DNA of 64,000 nucleotides from Frankia sp. QA3 (GCF_000262465.1 NZ_CM001489.1:3345873-3409872); one strand, 5' to 3'; shown: positions 33,466 through 42,431, counted from the first letter of the stretch. Numbers and translations are program-made. Notes: a model not told the origin generated them from the sequence alone.

Positions 33466-35633
33466 TCCCGCTCCGCCGATCTCAACCCGGAACCAGACTG
33501 GCCGGCGGCGCCCGTGGAGCCCGTGGAGCCCGTGGAGCCCGTGGAGCCCGCCGACGCTGGCACGCCCGCGGAGGAGGTCGTCCCACCGGCGCCGCCGGGG
33601 CCCGCGCCGGAGCGGGTCCCGTCCAGGATGGCGGGGCCGCCGGAGGGTCCAGGCAGGGCGGCCCGGCCGCGGCGCACCGCGCCCGCGCCGGTCCGCTCCA
33701 CCCGCCGCTCCGCACCGCTGGACGAGGCGAGTTGCCAGGGCACGCTGGTGACCATCACGCCGGGTTGGAACAGCAGCCGGGCCTTGAGCCGCAGCGCGCT
33801 CTGGTTGTGCAGCAGGTGCTCCCACCAGTGGCCGACGACGTACTCCGGGACGTAGACGGCCACGACGTCGCGGGGGCTCTCCCGCCGGATCCGGGCGACG
33901 TAGTCCAGCACCGGCCGGGTCACCTCCCGATACGGCGACGCGAGCACCACGAGGTCGATGCTGATCCCGCGTTCCGCCCAGGCGGCGCGCAGCCGGTCGG
34001 CGTCGGCCTGGTCCACGGCCACGGTCAGCGCGACGAGGCTGTGCGGCCGGGAGGCCTTGGCGTAGGCCAGTGCCCGCAGCGTCGGCGCGTGGATCTTGCT
34101 GACGAGCACGACGCCCCGGATGCGCGAGGGCAGGGTCGGAGGCCCCGGCTCCGGGGTGAGCTCGATGGCGACTCGGTCGTAGTGCCCCCGGATCCCCCGC
34201 ATGCCGAGGAAGATGATCGGAATGGCCAGGCAGACGATCCAGGCGCCGTGGGTGAACTTCGTGATGAGCACGAGGACCAGCACGGTGCCGGTGAGGCAGG
34301 CACCGATGAAGTTGATCGTCTGCGAGCGGCGGATCCGCCGGCGGGCGGCGGGGTCGGGCGCGGTCGGACCGGTCGAGCGCAGGATGCGCGCCCAGTGCCG
34401 CACCATCCCGATCTGACTCAGGGTGAACGAGATGAACACCCCGAGGATGTAGAGCTGGATCAGGGCGGTGACCTGCGCGTCGAACGCGACGATCAGCAGG
34501 ATCGCGAAGCCGGCCAGCAGGACGATCCCGTTGGAGTAGGCCAGCCGGTCGCCGCGGGTGTGCAGCTGGCGAGGCAGGTAACCGTCGCGGGCGAGGATCG
34601 AGCCCAGCACCGGGAAGCCGTTGAAGGCGGTGTTCGCGGCCAGCATGAGGATGAGCGTGGTGACCGTGGCGATGTAGACGAAGCCGGCCGAGCCGTCGCC
34701 GAACACGGCGGCGGCGACCTGGGCGATGACCGTCGGCTGCTCGCCGCTGGCCCCGACCAGGTCCGACGTGTGCTCGGCGACGTGCACGTCCGAGATGAGG
34801 GCCAGGGCGGTGACGCCGGCGAACATGATGACCGCGATGACGCCCATGAGCAGCAGGGTGGTCGCGGCGTTGCGGCTTTTGGGCTTCTGGAAGGCGGGCA
34901 CGCCGTTGCTGATCGCCTCGACCCCGGTGAGCGCGGTGCAGCCCGAGGCGAACGCCCGCAGGACCAGGAACGCCAGGGCCAGCCCGGCGTAGTCGTGCTC
35001 GGCGACCACGTGGTAGCCCGCGCTCTCCGCCCGCGGGGTGTGGCCGACAGCCGTCTTGACCAGGCCGGTCACGATCATCACGGCGATGCCGGCGATGAAG
35101 CCGTAGGTCGGGATGGCGAAGGCCGTCCCGGATTCGCGCACACCGCGCAGGTTCATCATCGTCAGCAGGATGACGATCACGATGGCGATGGCGACCTTGT
35201 GCTCGGCCAGCCCGGTGACCGCGGAGGTCAGGTTCGCGACACCCGCCGACACCGACACGGCGACCGTCAGGACGTAGTCGACGAGCAGGGCGCTGCCGAC
35301 GAGCAGGCCGGCGCGGGGGCCGAGGTTGGTCGAGACGACCTCGTAGTCGCCGCCACCGCTCGGGTAGGCGTGCACGTTCTGCCGGTAGGAGGCGACCACC
35401 GTCAGCATCAGCACGATGACGGCGCCGGCCAGCCAGGGCGAAATGTGGTAGAAAGCCAGTCCGCCCAGTGACAGGACGAGCAGGATCTCTTCCGTTGCGT
35501 AGGAGACCGACGACAATGCGTCACTGGCGAAGACGGGCAATGCAACCCGTTTGGGGAGCAGTGTCTCCCCGAGCCGGTCGCTCCCGATCGGTCGACCGAC
35601 GAAACCGCGCTTCAGGCGGTCCGTGAGCGCCAC
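33462..35633 (-). CDS. APC-family transporter, KimA-like potassium importer candidate
   Basis: A 723-residue protein with 12 membrane helices (about residues 30-480), a cytosolic domain of about 150 residues, and a repetitive Ser/Thr/Gly tail. The start (LKRGFVGRPIGSDRLGETLL, then ASDALSSVSYATEEILL) closely follows the pattern I know from Bacillus KimA/YdaO, a high-affinity proton-potassium symporter controlled by c-di-AMP. Its gene is divergent from two TrkA potassium-channel regulatory genes, which supports potassium rather than amino acids. Annotation pipelines usually call it an amino acid permease. Start GTG at 35633; its stop overlaps the next gene by four bases. Confidence 0.8.
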   Translation of the reverse strand: MALTDRLKRGFVGRPIGSDRLGETLLPKRVALPVFASDALSSVSYATEEILLVLSLGGLAFYHISPWLAGAVIVLMLTVVASYRQNVHAYPSGGGDYEVVSTNLGPRAGLLVGSALLVDYVLTVAVSVSAGVANLTSAVTGLAEHKVAIAIVIVILLTMMNLRGVRESGTAFAIPTYGFIAGIAVMIVTGLVKTAVGHTPRAESAGYHVVAEHDYAGLALAFLVLRAFASGCTALTGVEAISNGVPAFQKPKSRNAATTLLLMGVIAVIMFAGVTALALISDVHVAEHTSDLVGASGEQPTVIAQVAAAVFGDGSAGFVYIATVTTLILMLAANTAFNGFPVLGSILARDGYLPRQLHTRGDRLAYSNGIVLLAGFAILLIVAFDAQVTALIQLYILGVFISFTLSQIGMVRHWARILRSTGPTAPDPAARRRIRRSQTINFIGACLTGTVLVLVLITKFTHGAWIVCLAIPIIFLGMRGIRGHYDRVAIELTPEPGPPTLPSRIRGVVLVSKIHAPTLRALAYAKASRPHSLVALTVAVDQADADRLRAAWAERGISIDLVVLASPYREVTRPVLDYVARIRRESPRDVVAVYVPEYVVGHWWEHLLHNQSALRLKARLLFQPGVMVTSVPWQLASSSGAERRVERTGAGAVRRGRAALPGPSGGPAILDGTRSGAGPGGAGGTTSSAGVPASAGSTGSTGSTGSTGAAGQSGSGLRSAERE
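33510..33545. repeat. 9-bp tandem repeat in the transporter tail
   Basis: Four perfect GCCCGTGGA units encode Gly-Ser-Thr tripeptides on the minus strand in the C-terminal tail of the KimA-like transporter, just before its stop codon. Confidence 0.85.
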
Positions 35634-35785
35634 GCGGCGATGCTACCGACGCCGGGTACCGCTATTCGCAAGTGTGACGTGGCACACACAAACCCGCGTT
35701 GGTCGGGGTCACGCGCCCGGCGGCGGCAGATCGCCGTATACAGAGCACTCCGGTGACGATCCGCGCCGGTGAGACCGGATCCGAC

Positions 35786-35791
35786 TACGCT
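35786..35791 (+). promoter_or_regulatory. Probable -10 box for leaderless trkA pair
   Basis: TACGCT fits TANNNT and ends six bases before the GTG of the first TrkA gene. There is no Shine-Dalgarno sequence, in agreement with a leaderless mRNA. The 164-base gap to the divergent transporter start holds both promoters. Confidence 0.5.
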
Positions 35792-35797
35792 CCCCTC

Positions 35798-36460
35798 GTG
35801 CATGTCGTGATCCTCGGTTGTGGCCGGGTCGGCTCCGCCCTCGCCCGCGGCGTCGAGCGGCTCGGCCACTCGGTGGCGATCATCGACCAGAACGCGGCCG
35901 CGTTCGGCCGGCTGGACGCGAACTTCGGCGGCCAGCGCGTCACCGGGATGGGTTTCGACCGCGACACCCTCGTCGAGGCGGGCATCGAGCGGGCCGCCGC
36001 GTTCGCCGCCGTGTCCAGCGGGGACAACTCGAACATCATCGCGGCCCGGGTCGCCCGGGAGATGTTCGGAGTCGAGCGGGTCGTGGCGCGGATCTACGAC
36101 CCCCGCCGCGCCGAGGTCTACGAGCGGCTCGGCATCCCCACCGTCGCGACCGTGCGCTGGACCCGCGACCAGATCCTCGGCCGGCTGCTCCCGGACGCCG
36201 TCACCCCGCAGTGGTCCGATCCGTCCGGCTCGGTGCTGCTGACCGCGATCCCGCCCGGAGCCGCCTGGGTGGGGCGCAAGCTGCGCGAGCTGGAGGAGGC
36301 GGCCGGGGTGCGGGTCGTCTGCGTCACCCGGTTCGGCGAGGGCGTGCTGCCCGACGCCCGCACCCTCGTCCAGGACGGCGACGTGCTGCACGTGGCCGTG
36401 ACGAAGGCCCATGCCACCGAGGCCGACACGGTGCTGCGCACCGGTCCGGAGGAAAGCTGA
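35798..36460 (+). CDS. TrkA-family potassium uptake regulatory protein (CeoB-like)
   Basis: A 220-residue cytosolic RCK protein. The N-terminal Rossmann fold begins at once (VHVVILGCGRVGSALARGVE) with the acidic residue at the end of the second strand in VAIIDQN. The C-terminal TrkA_C domain follows from about 140 (LLTAIPPGAAWVGRKLREL through GDVLHVAV). It binds NAD(H) or ATP and gates a potassium channel or symporter. The next gene is its paralogue two bases downstream. The arrangement matches the ceoB-ceoC pair of mycobacteria. No TrkH/KtrB channel gene is in the window. Confidence 0.93.
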   Translation: MHVVILGCGRVGSALARGVERLGHSVAIIDQNAAAFGRLDANFGGQRVTGMGFDRDTLVEAGIERAAAFAAVSSGDNSNIIAARVAREMFGVERVVARIYDPRRAEVYERLGIPTVATVRWTRDQILGRLLPDAVTPQWSDPSGSVLLTAIPPGAAWVGRKLRELEEAAGVRVVCVTRFGEGVLPDARTLVQDGDVLHVAVTKAHATEADTVLRTGPEES

Positions 36461-36462
36461 CG

Positions 36463-37161
36463 ATGAGCGTGCGCCAGGTGGTGATCGCGGGGGCCGGCAA
36501 GGTCGGCCGCTCCATCGCCGCCGAACTGCTGGAGAACGGCTCCGAGGTGCTCATCATCGAGCGGGACCCACAGAAGATCCGCACGGACGCGCTGCCCGAC
36601 GCCCGGTGGCTGCTCGCCGACGCCTGCGAGCTGTCCCAGCTCGACGCCGCCGGGCTGAACGAATGCACCGTCCTGGTGGCCGCGACCGGCGACGACAAGG
36701 TCAACCTCGTCGTGTCGCTGCTGGCGAAGACGGAGTTCGGCGTGCCGCGGGTGGTCGCCCGGGTCAACCATCCCAAGAACGAGTGGCTGTTCACCGAGTC
36801 GTGGGGGGTGGACGTCGCGGTCTCCGCGCCGCGGCTGCTCACCGCGCTGGTCGAGGAGGCCGTCAGCGTCGGCGACCTGGTGCGGCTCATGCGCTTCCGG
36901 CAGAGCGACGCCTCCCTCGTCGAGCTCACCCTCGCCGAGGACGCCCCCGTCGTCGGTCGGCGGATCAGCGAGATCACCCTGCCGTCGGACACCGCACTCG
37001 TAGTGATCCTGCGCGACGGGCGGGCGGTCATCCCCTCGCCGGACGCGACGCTGGAGCACGGCGACGAGGTGCTCGCGGTCGCGACCAGCTCGGAGGCCGA
37101 GGAGGAACTCGCCGCCCTGCTCGGCCCGGTGCCGCAGCAGACCCTCACCTCCGGGGGCTGA
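36463..37161 (+). CDS. TrkA-family potassium uptake regulatory protein (CeoC-like)
   Basis: A 232-residue second RCK protein. VVIAGAGKVGRSIAAELLENG is the nucleotide-binding motif, with EVLIIERD ending the second strand. The TrkA_C domain spans about 145-215 (SLVELTLAEDAPVVGRRISEI through GDEVLAVA). The ATG lies two bases after the stop of the first trkA gene, with GGAGGAAAG upstream inside that gene, so translation is coupled. The two proteins probably form a hetero-oligomeric ring. Confidence 0.93.
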   Translation: MSVRQVVIAGAGKVGRSIAAELLENGSEVLIIERDPQKIRTDALPDARWLLADACELSQLDAAGLNECTVLVAATGDDKVNLVVSLLAKTEFGVPRVVARVNHPKNEWLFTESWGVDVAVSAPRLLTALVEEAVSVGDLVRLMRFRQSDASLVELTLAEDAPVVGRRISEITLPSDTALVVILRDGRAVIPSPDATLEHGDEVLAVATSSEAEEELAALLGPVPQQTLTSGG

Positions 37162-37221
37162 CCCGCCCGAAGAGCCCACGGCCCGCCCGAAGAGCCCACG
37201 GCCCGCCCGAAGAGCCCACGG
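37162..37221. repeat. 20-bp tandem repeat, 3 perfect copies, after trkA
   Basis: Three identical copies of CCCGCCCGAAGAGCCCACGG follow the stop codon of the second trkA gene directly (37162-37181, 37182-37201, 37202-37221). The tract is between convergent genes and non-coding; the unit length is not a multiple of three. Confidence 0.95.
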
Positions 37222-37247
37222 CCCGCGCGGGGCGGTCCGCGCCCGGC

Positions 37248-37967
37248 TCAGCGCGGCGGGCGGAACGGATCGACCGGCGCCTCGGGGGCCGCCGCGTCGG
37301 CCCGCACCACCTCGCCCTCGACCACGGCCGCGCCCGACGCGGCGGGCGGGTCCGGCGGCAGCGGGGCGAGCCGGCGCACGATGGCGAAGCTGGCGAGGAC
37401 GGCGAGGCCGAACAGCGGCAGGCCGAGCGCGATGTTCGCCGCCGCCAGCCAGCCGGACTCGTCGGCGAGGTAGAGCACGCCCTGCACGCCGAAGCGCAGG
37501 GCGAACACGACGACCCAGACCAGCGTCGCCCACACCGCGGCCCGCCGCTGACGGAGATCGTCCTTCCAGCCGACGTAGCGAGCGTCCAGGCCGGCCATGA
37601 GATAGCCGGCGATCGGCCGGCGCAGCACCACGGACAGCAGCGCCACGACCACGCCGAGCGCGTTCTTCGCGATGCCGGGGAGGAAGAACCCCTTCGCGTC
37701 GCCGGTGCGCGAGGCGACGAACGCGGCGACCGCGACGGCGAACAGGCCGGAGAACGTCTGCTGCGTCGGCTCGCGCCGCACGATGCGCAGGACGAGCAGG
37801 CCGAGCGCGGCGGCGATGGCGACGGCGATGCCGGCGGTCAGCCCGGCCTCGGCGTTCACCGTCACGAACGCCACGGTCGGGATGGAGCTGTCGATGATCC
37901 CCCGGGGCCCGCCGATGGCCTCGGACATCGTCATCGGCGGTGTGTCGGGGGTGGGCAGTCGTGGCAT
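37248..37967 (-). CDS. DUF3159 membrane protein
   Basis: A 239-residue protein with five or six membrane segments: FVTVNAEAGLTAGIAVAIAAA, FSGLFAVAVAAFVASRTG, a KNALGVVVALLSVVLRRPI segment, AAVWATLVWVVVFALRFGVQ and the last near 175-195. The GDAKGFFLPGI and GWKDD blocks are typical of DUF3159, a conserved actinobacterial family of unknown function. It lies 46 bases after the OB-fold gene on the same strand, in an order I remember from mycobacteria and streptomycetes (DUF3710, OB-fold, DUF3159). The start may be the given ATG or an internal one at residue 12 or 14. Confidence 0.88.
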   Translation of the reverse strand: MPRLPTPDTPPMTMSEAIGGPRGIIDSSIPTVAFVTVNAEAGLTAGIAVAIAAALGLLVLRIVRREPTQQTFSGLFAVAVAAFVASRTGDAKGFFLPGIAKNALGVVVALLSVVLRRPIAGYLMAGLDARYVGWKDDLRQRRAAVWATLVWVVVFALRFGVQGVLYLADESGWLAAANIALGLPLFGLAVLASFAIVRRLAPLPPDPPAASGAAVVEGEVVRADAAAPEAPVDPFRPPR

Positions 37968-38013
37968 CGTCGGTGGGGATCCTGTCGGTGAGGGGCCGGT
38001 TCCCCGCCCGAAC

Positions 38014-38400
38014 CTAGGCGCTCGCGGAGGGGACCGGAAGAAGTTCGTAGCGCGGGTTGAAGATGCTCGGGCGGCCCTCCTGCACGGTGACCCGACCGGA
38101 CGCCTTCACCGAGGCACCGGCCCGCAGGCCCGGGATGTCCCGGCGGCCCAGGAACACCAGCGTCACGGTGCCGCTGCCGTCGTAGATGTCGACCTCCAGG
38201 GTCGGCGCGCCGGAACGCGCGCGCACCGTCACCGCCTGGATGGTACCCGCGACGCAGGTCTCGTCCCGGTCACGACAACCGCTCATCGGGACGGCGCCCG
38301 CCGCCGCGGAGGCTGCCTGGAGATCCTCGGCGTCGAGTTCGTTCGTTCCTGCCGTCAGCCTGTGGAGCTTGCGCCCCCACCAACCGTGTGGCTCGCCCAC
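38014..38400 (-). CDS. OB-fold nucleic acid-binding protein
   Basis: A 128-residue protein. Its second half is an OB fold: CVAGTIQAVTVRARSGAPTL, VDIYDGSGTVTLVFLGRR and ASVKASGRVTVQEGRPSIF, resembling the RecG/aspRS-type wedge OB. A short helical N-terminus (WGRKLHRLTAGTNELDAEDL) precedes it. The start is GTG at 38400 with a perfect GGAGGA five bases upstream. It is encoded between DUF3710 and DUF3159. Similar proteins are found in this position across actinobacteria; the ligand is unknown, presumably single-stranded nucleic acid. Confidence 0.87.
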   Translation of the reverse strand: MGEPHGWWGRKLHRLTAGTNELDAEDLQAASAAAGAVPMSGCRDRDETCVAGTIQAVTVRARSGAPTLEVDIYDGSGTVTLVFLGRRDIPGLRAGASVKASGRVTVQEGRPSIFNPRYELLPVPSASA

Positions 38401-38548
38401 GGCTCCTCCGTTCCCGCGCGAGCAACCCTGCCCGAACACGTCTGATGCAACGAATGACCGAGGCTCAGTGTGCCCGCGGCAAGCCGCACGATCGAGCGAT
38501 CCACGTGCGCATACGCACGGTATGCGGTACAGGGCGGCGCGTCGCGGT

Positions 38549-39265
38549 TCAGCGAAGCTCGGCGGTGCGGACGCCGGGCGCCGGCATCTGGGGCCGCCCG
38601 CTCGTCGCCGCGGTCGCGGAGCCGCCGGGGCCCTCTGGGTGGTCCGCGACCTCGCGGGGCAGGGTGAGCGGCAGGGGATCCCGCACCGGCATCGCACCGT
38701 CGCCACGGGCCACCACGAGCTGGCGCAGCGTCTCGTCGAGCAGTGGGGCGGCCCCCGGGTCGCCCCCGGCCACGCCGGTCACCACGGCCCGCAGGAACCA
38801 GCGCGGGCCGTCGACGCCGATCATCCGGCCGGGGACCGTCTCGCCCGGGCGGCCGGTGGGCAGCAGCATCCGCAACTCCGGCCCGAACGCGCCGTTCGCC
38901 TCGCGGCCGCCGGCCGCCTCGATCGTGTCAAGGATCTCGGTGCGCACCTCGTCCCACAGGCCGCGGCTCTTGGGAGCGGCGAAGACCGACAGCTCCATCG
39001 CGCTGCGCCCGTCGGTGACGAGAACCGTCAGCGGCTGGCCGGTCGCCTCCTCCACCTGGAACTGCACCTGCACGCCCGGCAGCGCCGGGATCCTCAACGC
39101 GCCGAGGTCGAGCCGGTGGAGGTCGTCCTGCGGCGCCTCGGTGAGGTCGTACGGGCCGTCCAACACCACCGACGCCGCCGGGGCGGCCGGCGCGCGTCGC
39201 TCGGGCGCCTCGGGCCGGGATGCCCCGCGCTGGTCGGATTCCCTACGCCCGCGGCCGAACACCAC
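38549..39265 (-). CDS. DUF3710 family protein
   Basis: A 238-residue soluble protein of the actinobacterial DUF3710 family. Conserved features are [61 protein letters not shown] and the [16 protein letters not shown] block. Function unknown. The start is GTG at 39265, chosen for AAGGGAG five bases upstream, and overlaps the 3' end of dut by 23 bases, so the two are coupled. The C-terminal 30 residues are Pro/Gly-rich. Confidence 0.88.
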   Translation of the reverse strand: MVFGRGRRESDQRGASRPEAPERRAPAAPAASVVLDGPYDLTEAPQDDLHRLDLGALRIPALPGVQVQFQVEEATGQPLTVLVTDGRSAMELSVFAAPKSRGLWDEVRTEILDTIEAAGGREANGAFGPELRMLLPTGRPGETVPGRMIGVDGPRWFLRAVVTGVAGGDPGAAPLLDETLRQLVVARGDGAMPVRDPLPLTLPREVADHPEGPGGSATAATSGRPQMPAPGVRTAELR

Positions 39266-39902
39266 CGGACTCCCTTCCCGCCCCCCCGGGCGTCCCCGCG
39301 CCGACCCCGGCGCCGGGACCCTCCGTCGAGCCGAAGCCACCCGTCGAACCGAACCCACCGCTGCCGCGCACCGAGGCGGGCAACTCGTCCACGTCGCGAA
39401 AGACGGCATGCTCCACACGCTGCACGACGAGCTGGGCGATCCGGTCGCCCCTACGCAACGTGATCGGATCGGATCGATCGGTATTGATGAGAACTACCTT
39501 GATTTCACCACGGTAACCGGCGTCGACCGTGCCGGGCGCGTTGACCACCGTCACGCCGTGCCGGGCGGCCAGGCCGCTGCGCGGGTGCACGAAGGCCGCG
39601 TAGCCCGCCGGCAGGGCGATCGCCAGGCCGGTGCCGACCACGGCGCGCTCTCCCGGCGCGAGGGTCACGTCCTGCGCGGTCACCAGGTCCGCGCCCGCAT
39701 CCGACGGCCGAGCGTACTCCGGCGGCGCCAGCTCGCGGTCCAGCCGCCGCACGAGAACGTCCACCCGGCCCGGCGCCTCGGTCCCGGTGTCCGACGCCAC
39801 GGCCTCGGTGGCCGCCACCACGGTCCCGGCCACCGTTTCGGGCGCGGCCGGTCCAACCGGTGCCTCAGGGGCAGCGGGGATCGTCTGATCGGGGGCGGTC
39901 AT
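39243..39902 (-). CDS. dut: Deoxyuridine 5'-triphosphate nucleotidohydrolase
   Basis: A 219-residue trimeric dUTPase that hydrolyses dUTP to dUMP, keeping uracil out of DNA. All five motifs are visible: SDAGADL (67-73), HPRSGLA (106-112), [14 protein letters not shown] (121-134), RGDRIAQLV (151-159) and the Gly-rich motif 5 GSGGFGSTG (180-188). The first 45 residues are a Pro/Ala/Thr-rich extension not needed for the fold, and the tail beyond motif 5 is also extended. The ATG follows AGGAG by nine bases; a GTG at residue 47 is possible. It heads a run of dut, DUF3710, OB-fold and DUF3159. Confidence 0.96.
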   Translation of the reverse strand: MTAPDQTIPAAPEAPVGPAAPETVAGTVVAATEAVASDTGTEAPGRVDVLVRRLDRELAPPEYARPSDAGADLVTAQDVTLAPGERAVVGTGLAIALPAGYAAFVHPRSGLAARHGVTVVNAPGTVDAGYRGEIKVVLINTDRSDPITLRRGDRIAQLVVQRVEHAVFRDVDELPASVRGSGGFGSTGGFGSTEGPGAGVGAGTPGGAGRESGGVRPRA

Positions 39903-40194
39903 GGGTCTGGTCTCCTGCCTGGCCGGGCCGAACGGGGAGGTGGATGGTCGCCGCCGACGGCCGTCGCCGGCGCCCGCCGCGCCGCGCCGGATGTCCGCGA
40001 TCCGCGAGATGAACCTTAGGCCATCCCCGGCGCGCCATCCGCGGTGCGCCCCGCGTGCCGGCGGGACCGCCCGGTCGTGATCGGATAGGGACCACCGGCG
40101 GCCCACCCAGGTCGGCTGGGGGTAACCGGGGCCACCGGGGTAAGGACAACACGGCGGGCCAGCGCGGCCCGCGGCGCAGAACGAGAGGTGTGGG

Positions 40195-40503
40195 GTGGCG
40201 AAAGCGGCATCGAAGCTGGGATGGAAGGTCGTCGGCGGGGCGGCGACGGCGCTCGCGGGCACGGCCGCCAGCCGCGGGGTCACGGCCGTGTACCGCAAGG
40301 TGCGCAAGTCCGACCCGCCGGTCAACCCGGCCGACCCGGACACCGCCTGGGCGGAGGCGATCGCGTGGGCGGCGATCTCAGGCCTGGCGATCGGGCTCGG
40401 CCGGCTCGCGGCGGAGCGGACGGTGGCCCGCGGCTGGGTCAGGGCGACGGGCTCCCCGCCGCCCGGCATGGTCCGCCCGGAGGTCGCCACCTCGGCGGAC
40501 TGA
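40195..40503 (+). CDS. DUF4235 small membrane protein
   Basis: A 102-residue protein with one or two hydrophobic segments, [21 protein letters not shown] and [20 protein letters not shown], separated by a basic stretch (YRKVRK). The WKVVGG...W..A..WAAISG...G..R..A pattern is typical of DUF4235, common in actinobacteria and of unknown role. GTG start with GAGAGGTG upstream. It is divergent from dut, with 292 bases between that contain nothing else I recognise. Confidence 0.85.
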   Translation: MAKAASKLGWKVVGGAATALAGTAASRGVTAVYRKVRKSDPPVNPADPDTAWAEAIAWAAISGLAIGLGRLAAERTVARGWVRATGSPPPGMVRPEVATSAD

Positions 40504-40709
40504 GCCCCACACGGTAGGCGGCGAGCGGCACGGGCCGACCGGAGCCGCACCGGACACCTGACAAGCCAGACCCCGACGGGCGGCGCACCCCCGGTGGTGT
40601 GCCGCCCGTCGGCGTACCCCCGGCCGTCACCCCCCGATCGGCGACGCCCGGTCGTCGCGGCGGGCACGATGAATGCCACTGCTTCGCACGACGACCCGCG
40701 GGAGCCCGG

Positions 40710-41228
40710 ATGGCCGTGTACGCCCTGGGGGACTCCGTCCCCGTCATCGACCCGACGGCCTACGTCCACCCGGACGCCACCGTCATCGGTGCCGTGACCA
40801 TCGGCCCCGAGTCGACCGTGTGGCCGGCAGCGGTGCTGCGGGGCGACTACGGGTCGATCGTCATCGGCGCGCGCACCTCCGTCCAGGACGGCACCGTGAT
40901 CCACGCGACCGAGGAGCTGGCGACCGTCGTCGGCGACGACTGCACCGTCGGGCACCTCGCGCACCTGGAGGGCTGCGTCGTCGAGGACGGATCGCTGATC
41001 GGGTCCGGCTCGGTGGTCCTGCACCGGGTCCGGATCGGGCGCGGCGGGCTGGTCGGGGCCGGGGCCGTCGTCGTGGGCGACACGGTCGTGCCGCCGGGCG
41101 GGCGGGCGCTCGGGGTCCCGGCCAAGGTACTGCCCGGCGGCGCGGACCAGGCCGGTCTCGCCGCGGGCGCCGCCGTCTACGTGGCGAACGGCAAACGCTA
41201 CCGCGAGCAGCTACGCCGAATCGACTGA
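40710..41228 (+). CDS. Gamma-carbonic anhydrase-like hexapeptide protein
   Basis: A 172-residue left-handed beta-helix protein of the YrdA/PaaY/gamma-carbonic anhydrase type. Hexapeptide turns run from [23 protein letters not shown] onward. The zinc-binding histidines are in [14 protein letters not shown] (two histidines), in the family pattern H...H-x4-H. The ATG was chosen because the conserved start ([18 protein letters not shown]) follows and GGGAG precedes. The reaction may be carbonic anhydrase or an acyl-CoA-related function; the family is often inactive in vitro. The stop overlaps the 3' end of the opposing sigma factor gene by 18 bases. Confidence 0.88.
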   Translation: MAVYALGDSVPVIDPTAYVHPDATVIGAVTIGPESTVWPAAVLRGDYGSIVIGARTSVQDGTVIHATEELATVVGDDCTVGHLAHLEGCVVEDGSLIGSGSVVLHRVRIGRGGLVGAGAVVVGDTVVPPGGRALGVPAKVLPGGADQAGLAAGAAVYVANGKRYREQLRRID

Positions 41229-42431
41229 GCTCGCCGGCGCCGCCCCGCCTGCCGGCGGCGCCCCGCCCGTCAGAGCCGCGTCGCCCACCGCAACCGCGTC
41301 GCGAGCCGGAGCCGCGTCCGGCAGGTGCCGCATCTTCTCCGGGTTCGCCACGATGTCGATCTCGACGACCCGGCCGCCCGCGACGTGCAGGCCGGCGATG
41401 TAGCGCAGGACGTCGCCCTCGAAGCTCGCGAAGCCGGGTTCGCCGTTGACAACGATCGGCTGGATCCGCACCGGCCCGCCGGCCCGCCGGGTCGCCTTGG
41501 CGAGGATGCCGAGCACGAACCGGGCGACCCGGTCGGCGCCCGCCACCGGCCGGCGGGCGGCCTGCGCGAGTCCCCCGCCGTCGCTGCGGAGGACGGCGTT
41601 CGGATCGAGCAGGGCCAGCAGCCCGTCGAGGTCGTCACCGGCGGCGGCGGCGAGGAAGGCGTCGGCGACGCGGCGGCGCGACGCCGGATCCGGGTCGAAG
41701 CGGACCGACCGGCCGCGGACGTGGCGCCGAGCCCGGCTGGCGAGCTGGCGGGCGGCGGCCGGGGTGCGCCCGGTGGCGGCGGCGATCTCGGTGAAGTCGT
41801 AGCCGAACACGTCGTGGAGGATGAGGGCGGTGCGCTCGGCCGGGCTGAGCGTCTCGAGCACGACCATCATGGCCATGCTCACCGACTCGGCGAGCGTCAC
41901 CCGGTCGGCCGGGTCGGGCGCCCGGCCCCCGCTCGCGGGATCGGGACCGACCGGCACCGCCGCACCGGCGAGGAACGCCGCGTCCACCACGGGCGAGCCG
42001 GCATCGGCGCCGCCCCTGGTGCCGTCGCCGCCGGCGAGCCCGTCGACGAACGGTTCGGGCAGCCAGGGCCCGACGTACCCCTCCCGGCGCCCGCGGGCCG
42101 AGCGGAGCTGGTCCAGGCACAGCCGGCTGACCACCACGGTCAGCCAGGCGCGCAGGTCCTCGATCCGATCGGCGTCGACCCGGCCCAGGCGCAGCCAGGC
42201 CTCCTGCACCACATCCTCGGCGTCGGCGAAGGAGCCGAGCAGGCGGTAGGCCACCCCCCGCAGGTGGGGACGCTCGGCCTCGAACGCCGCGGCCAGCGCC
42301 GGCGGGTCGGCCGGGCCGGGCACCTCGGCCGGGTCAGCGCCGGGACGCGCCGCGGCGTGAGTCGGAACTGCGGCATGGGTCGGAACTGCGGCGTGAGTCG
42401 GAACTGCGGTATGAGTCGGAACTGTCGTCAA
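41211..42431 (-). CDS. ECF41-type RNA polymerase sigma factor with SnoaL-like C-terminus
   Basis: A sigma factor of 406 residues from the TTG at 42431, which has GGAGGA five bases upstream; a GTG at 42461 is the alternative. After a repeat-bearing N-terminus, region 2 (FEAERPHLRGVAYRLLGSFADAEDVVQEAWLR) and region 4 (TALILHDVFGYDFTEIAAATGRTPAAARQLASRARR) are clear. The WLPEP motif between them and the NPEKMRHLP motif at the end identify group ECF41, in which a fused SnoaL-like domain replaces an anti-sigma factor. ECF41 genes are usually next to a carboxymuconolactone decarboxylase or oxidoreductase gene; none is adjacent here. Confidence 0.9.
   Translation of the reverse strand: MTTVPTHTAVPTHAAVPTHAAVPTHAAARPGADPAEVPGPADPPALAAAFEAERPHLRGVAYRLLGSFADAEDVVQEAWLRLGRVDADRIEDLRAWLTVVVSRLCLDQLRSARGRREGYVGPWLPEPFVDGLAGGDGTRGGADAGSPVVDAAFLAGAAVPVGPDPASGGRAPDPADRVTLAESVSMAMMVVLETLSPAERTALILHDVFGYDFTEIAAATGRTPAAARQLASRARRHVRGRSVRFDPDPASRRRVADAFLAAAAGDDLDGLLALLDPNAVLRSDGGGLAQAARRPVAGADRVARFVLGILAKATRRAGGPVRIQPIVVNGEPGFASFEGDVLRYIAGLHVAGGRVVEIDIVANPEKMRHLPDAAPARDAVAVGDAALTGGAPPAGGAAPASSVDSA
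42357..42428. repeat. 18-bp tandem repeat, 4 copies, at the sigma factor N-terminus
   Basis: Units 42357-42374, 42375-42392, 42393-42410 and 42411-42428 have the form (G/A)TG(A/G)GTCGGAACTGCGGC. On the minus strand they encode the hexapeptide VPTHAA at the very start of the sigma factor, directly after the proposed TTG start. Confidence 0.9.

Noticed and set aside
33462-35633. Plain amino acid permease
   Set aside because: The family is right, but the N-terminal pattern, the cytosolic domain and the TrkA neighbours fit a KimA-type potassium transporter better.
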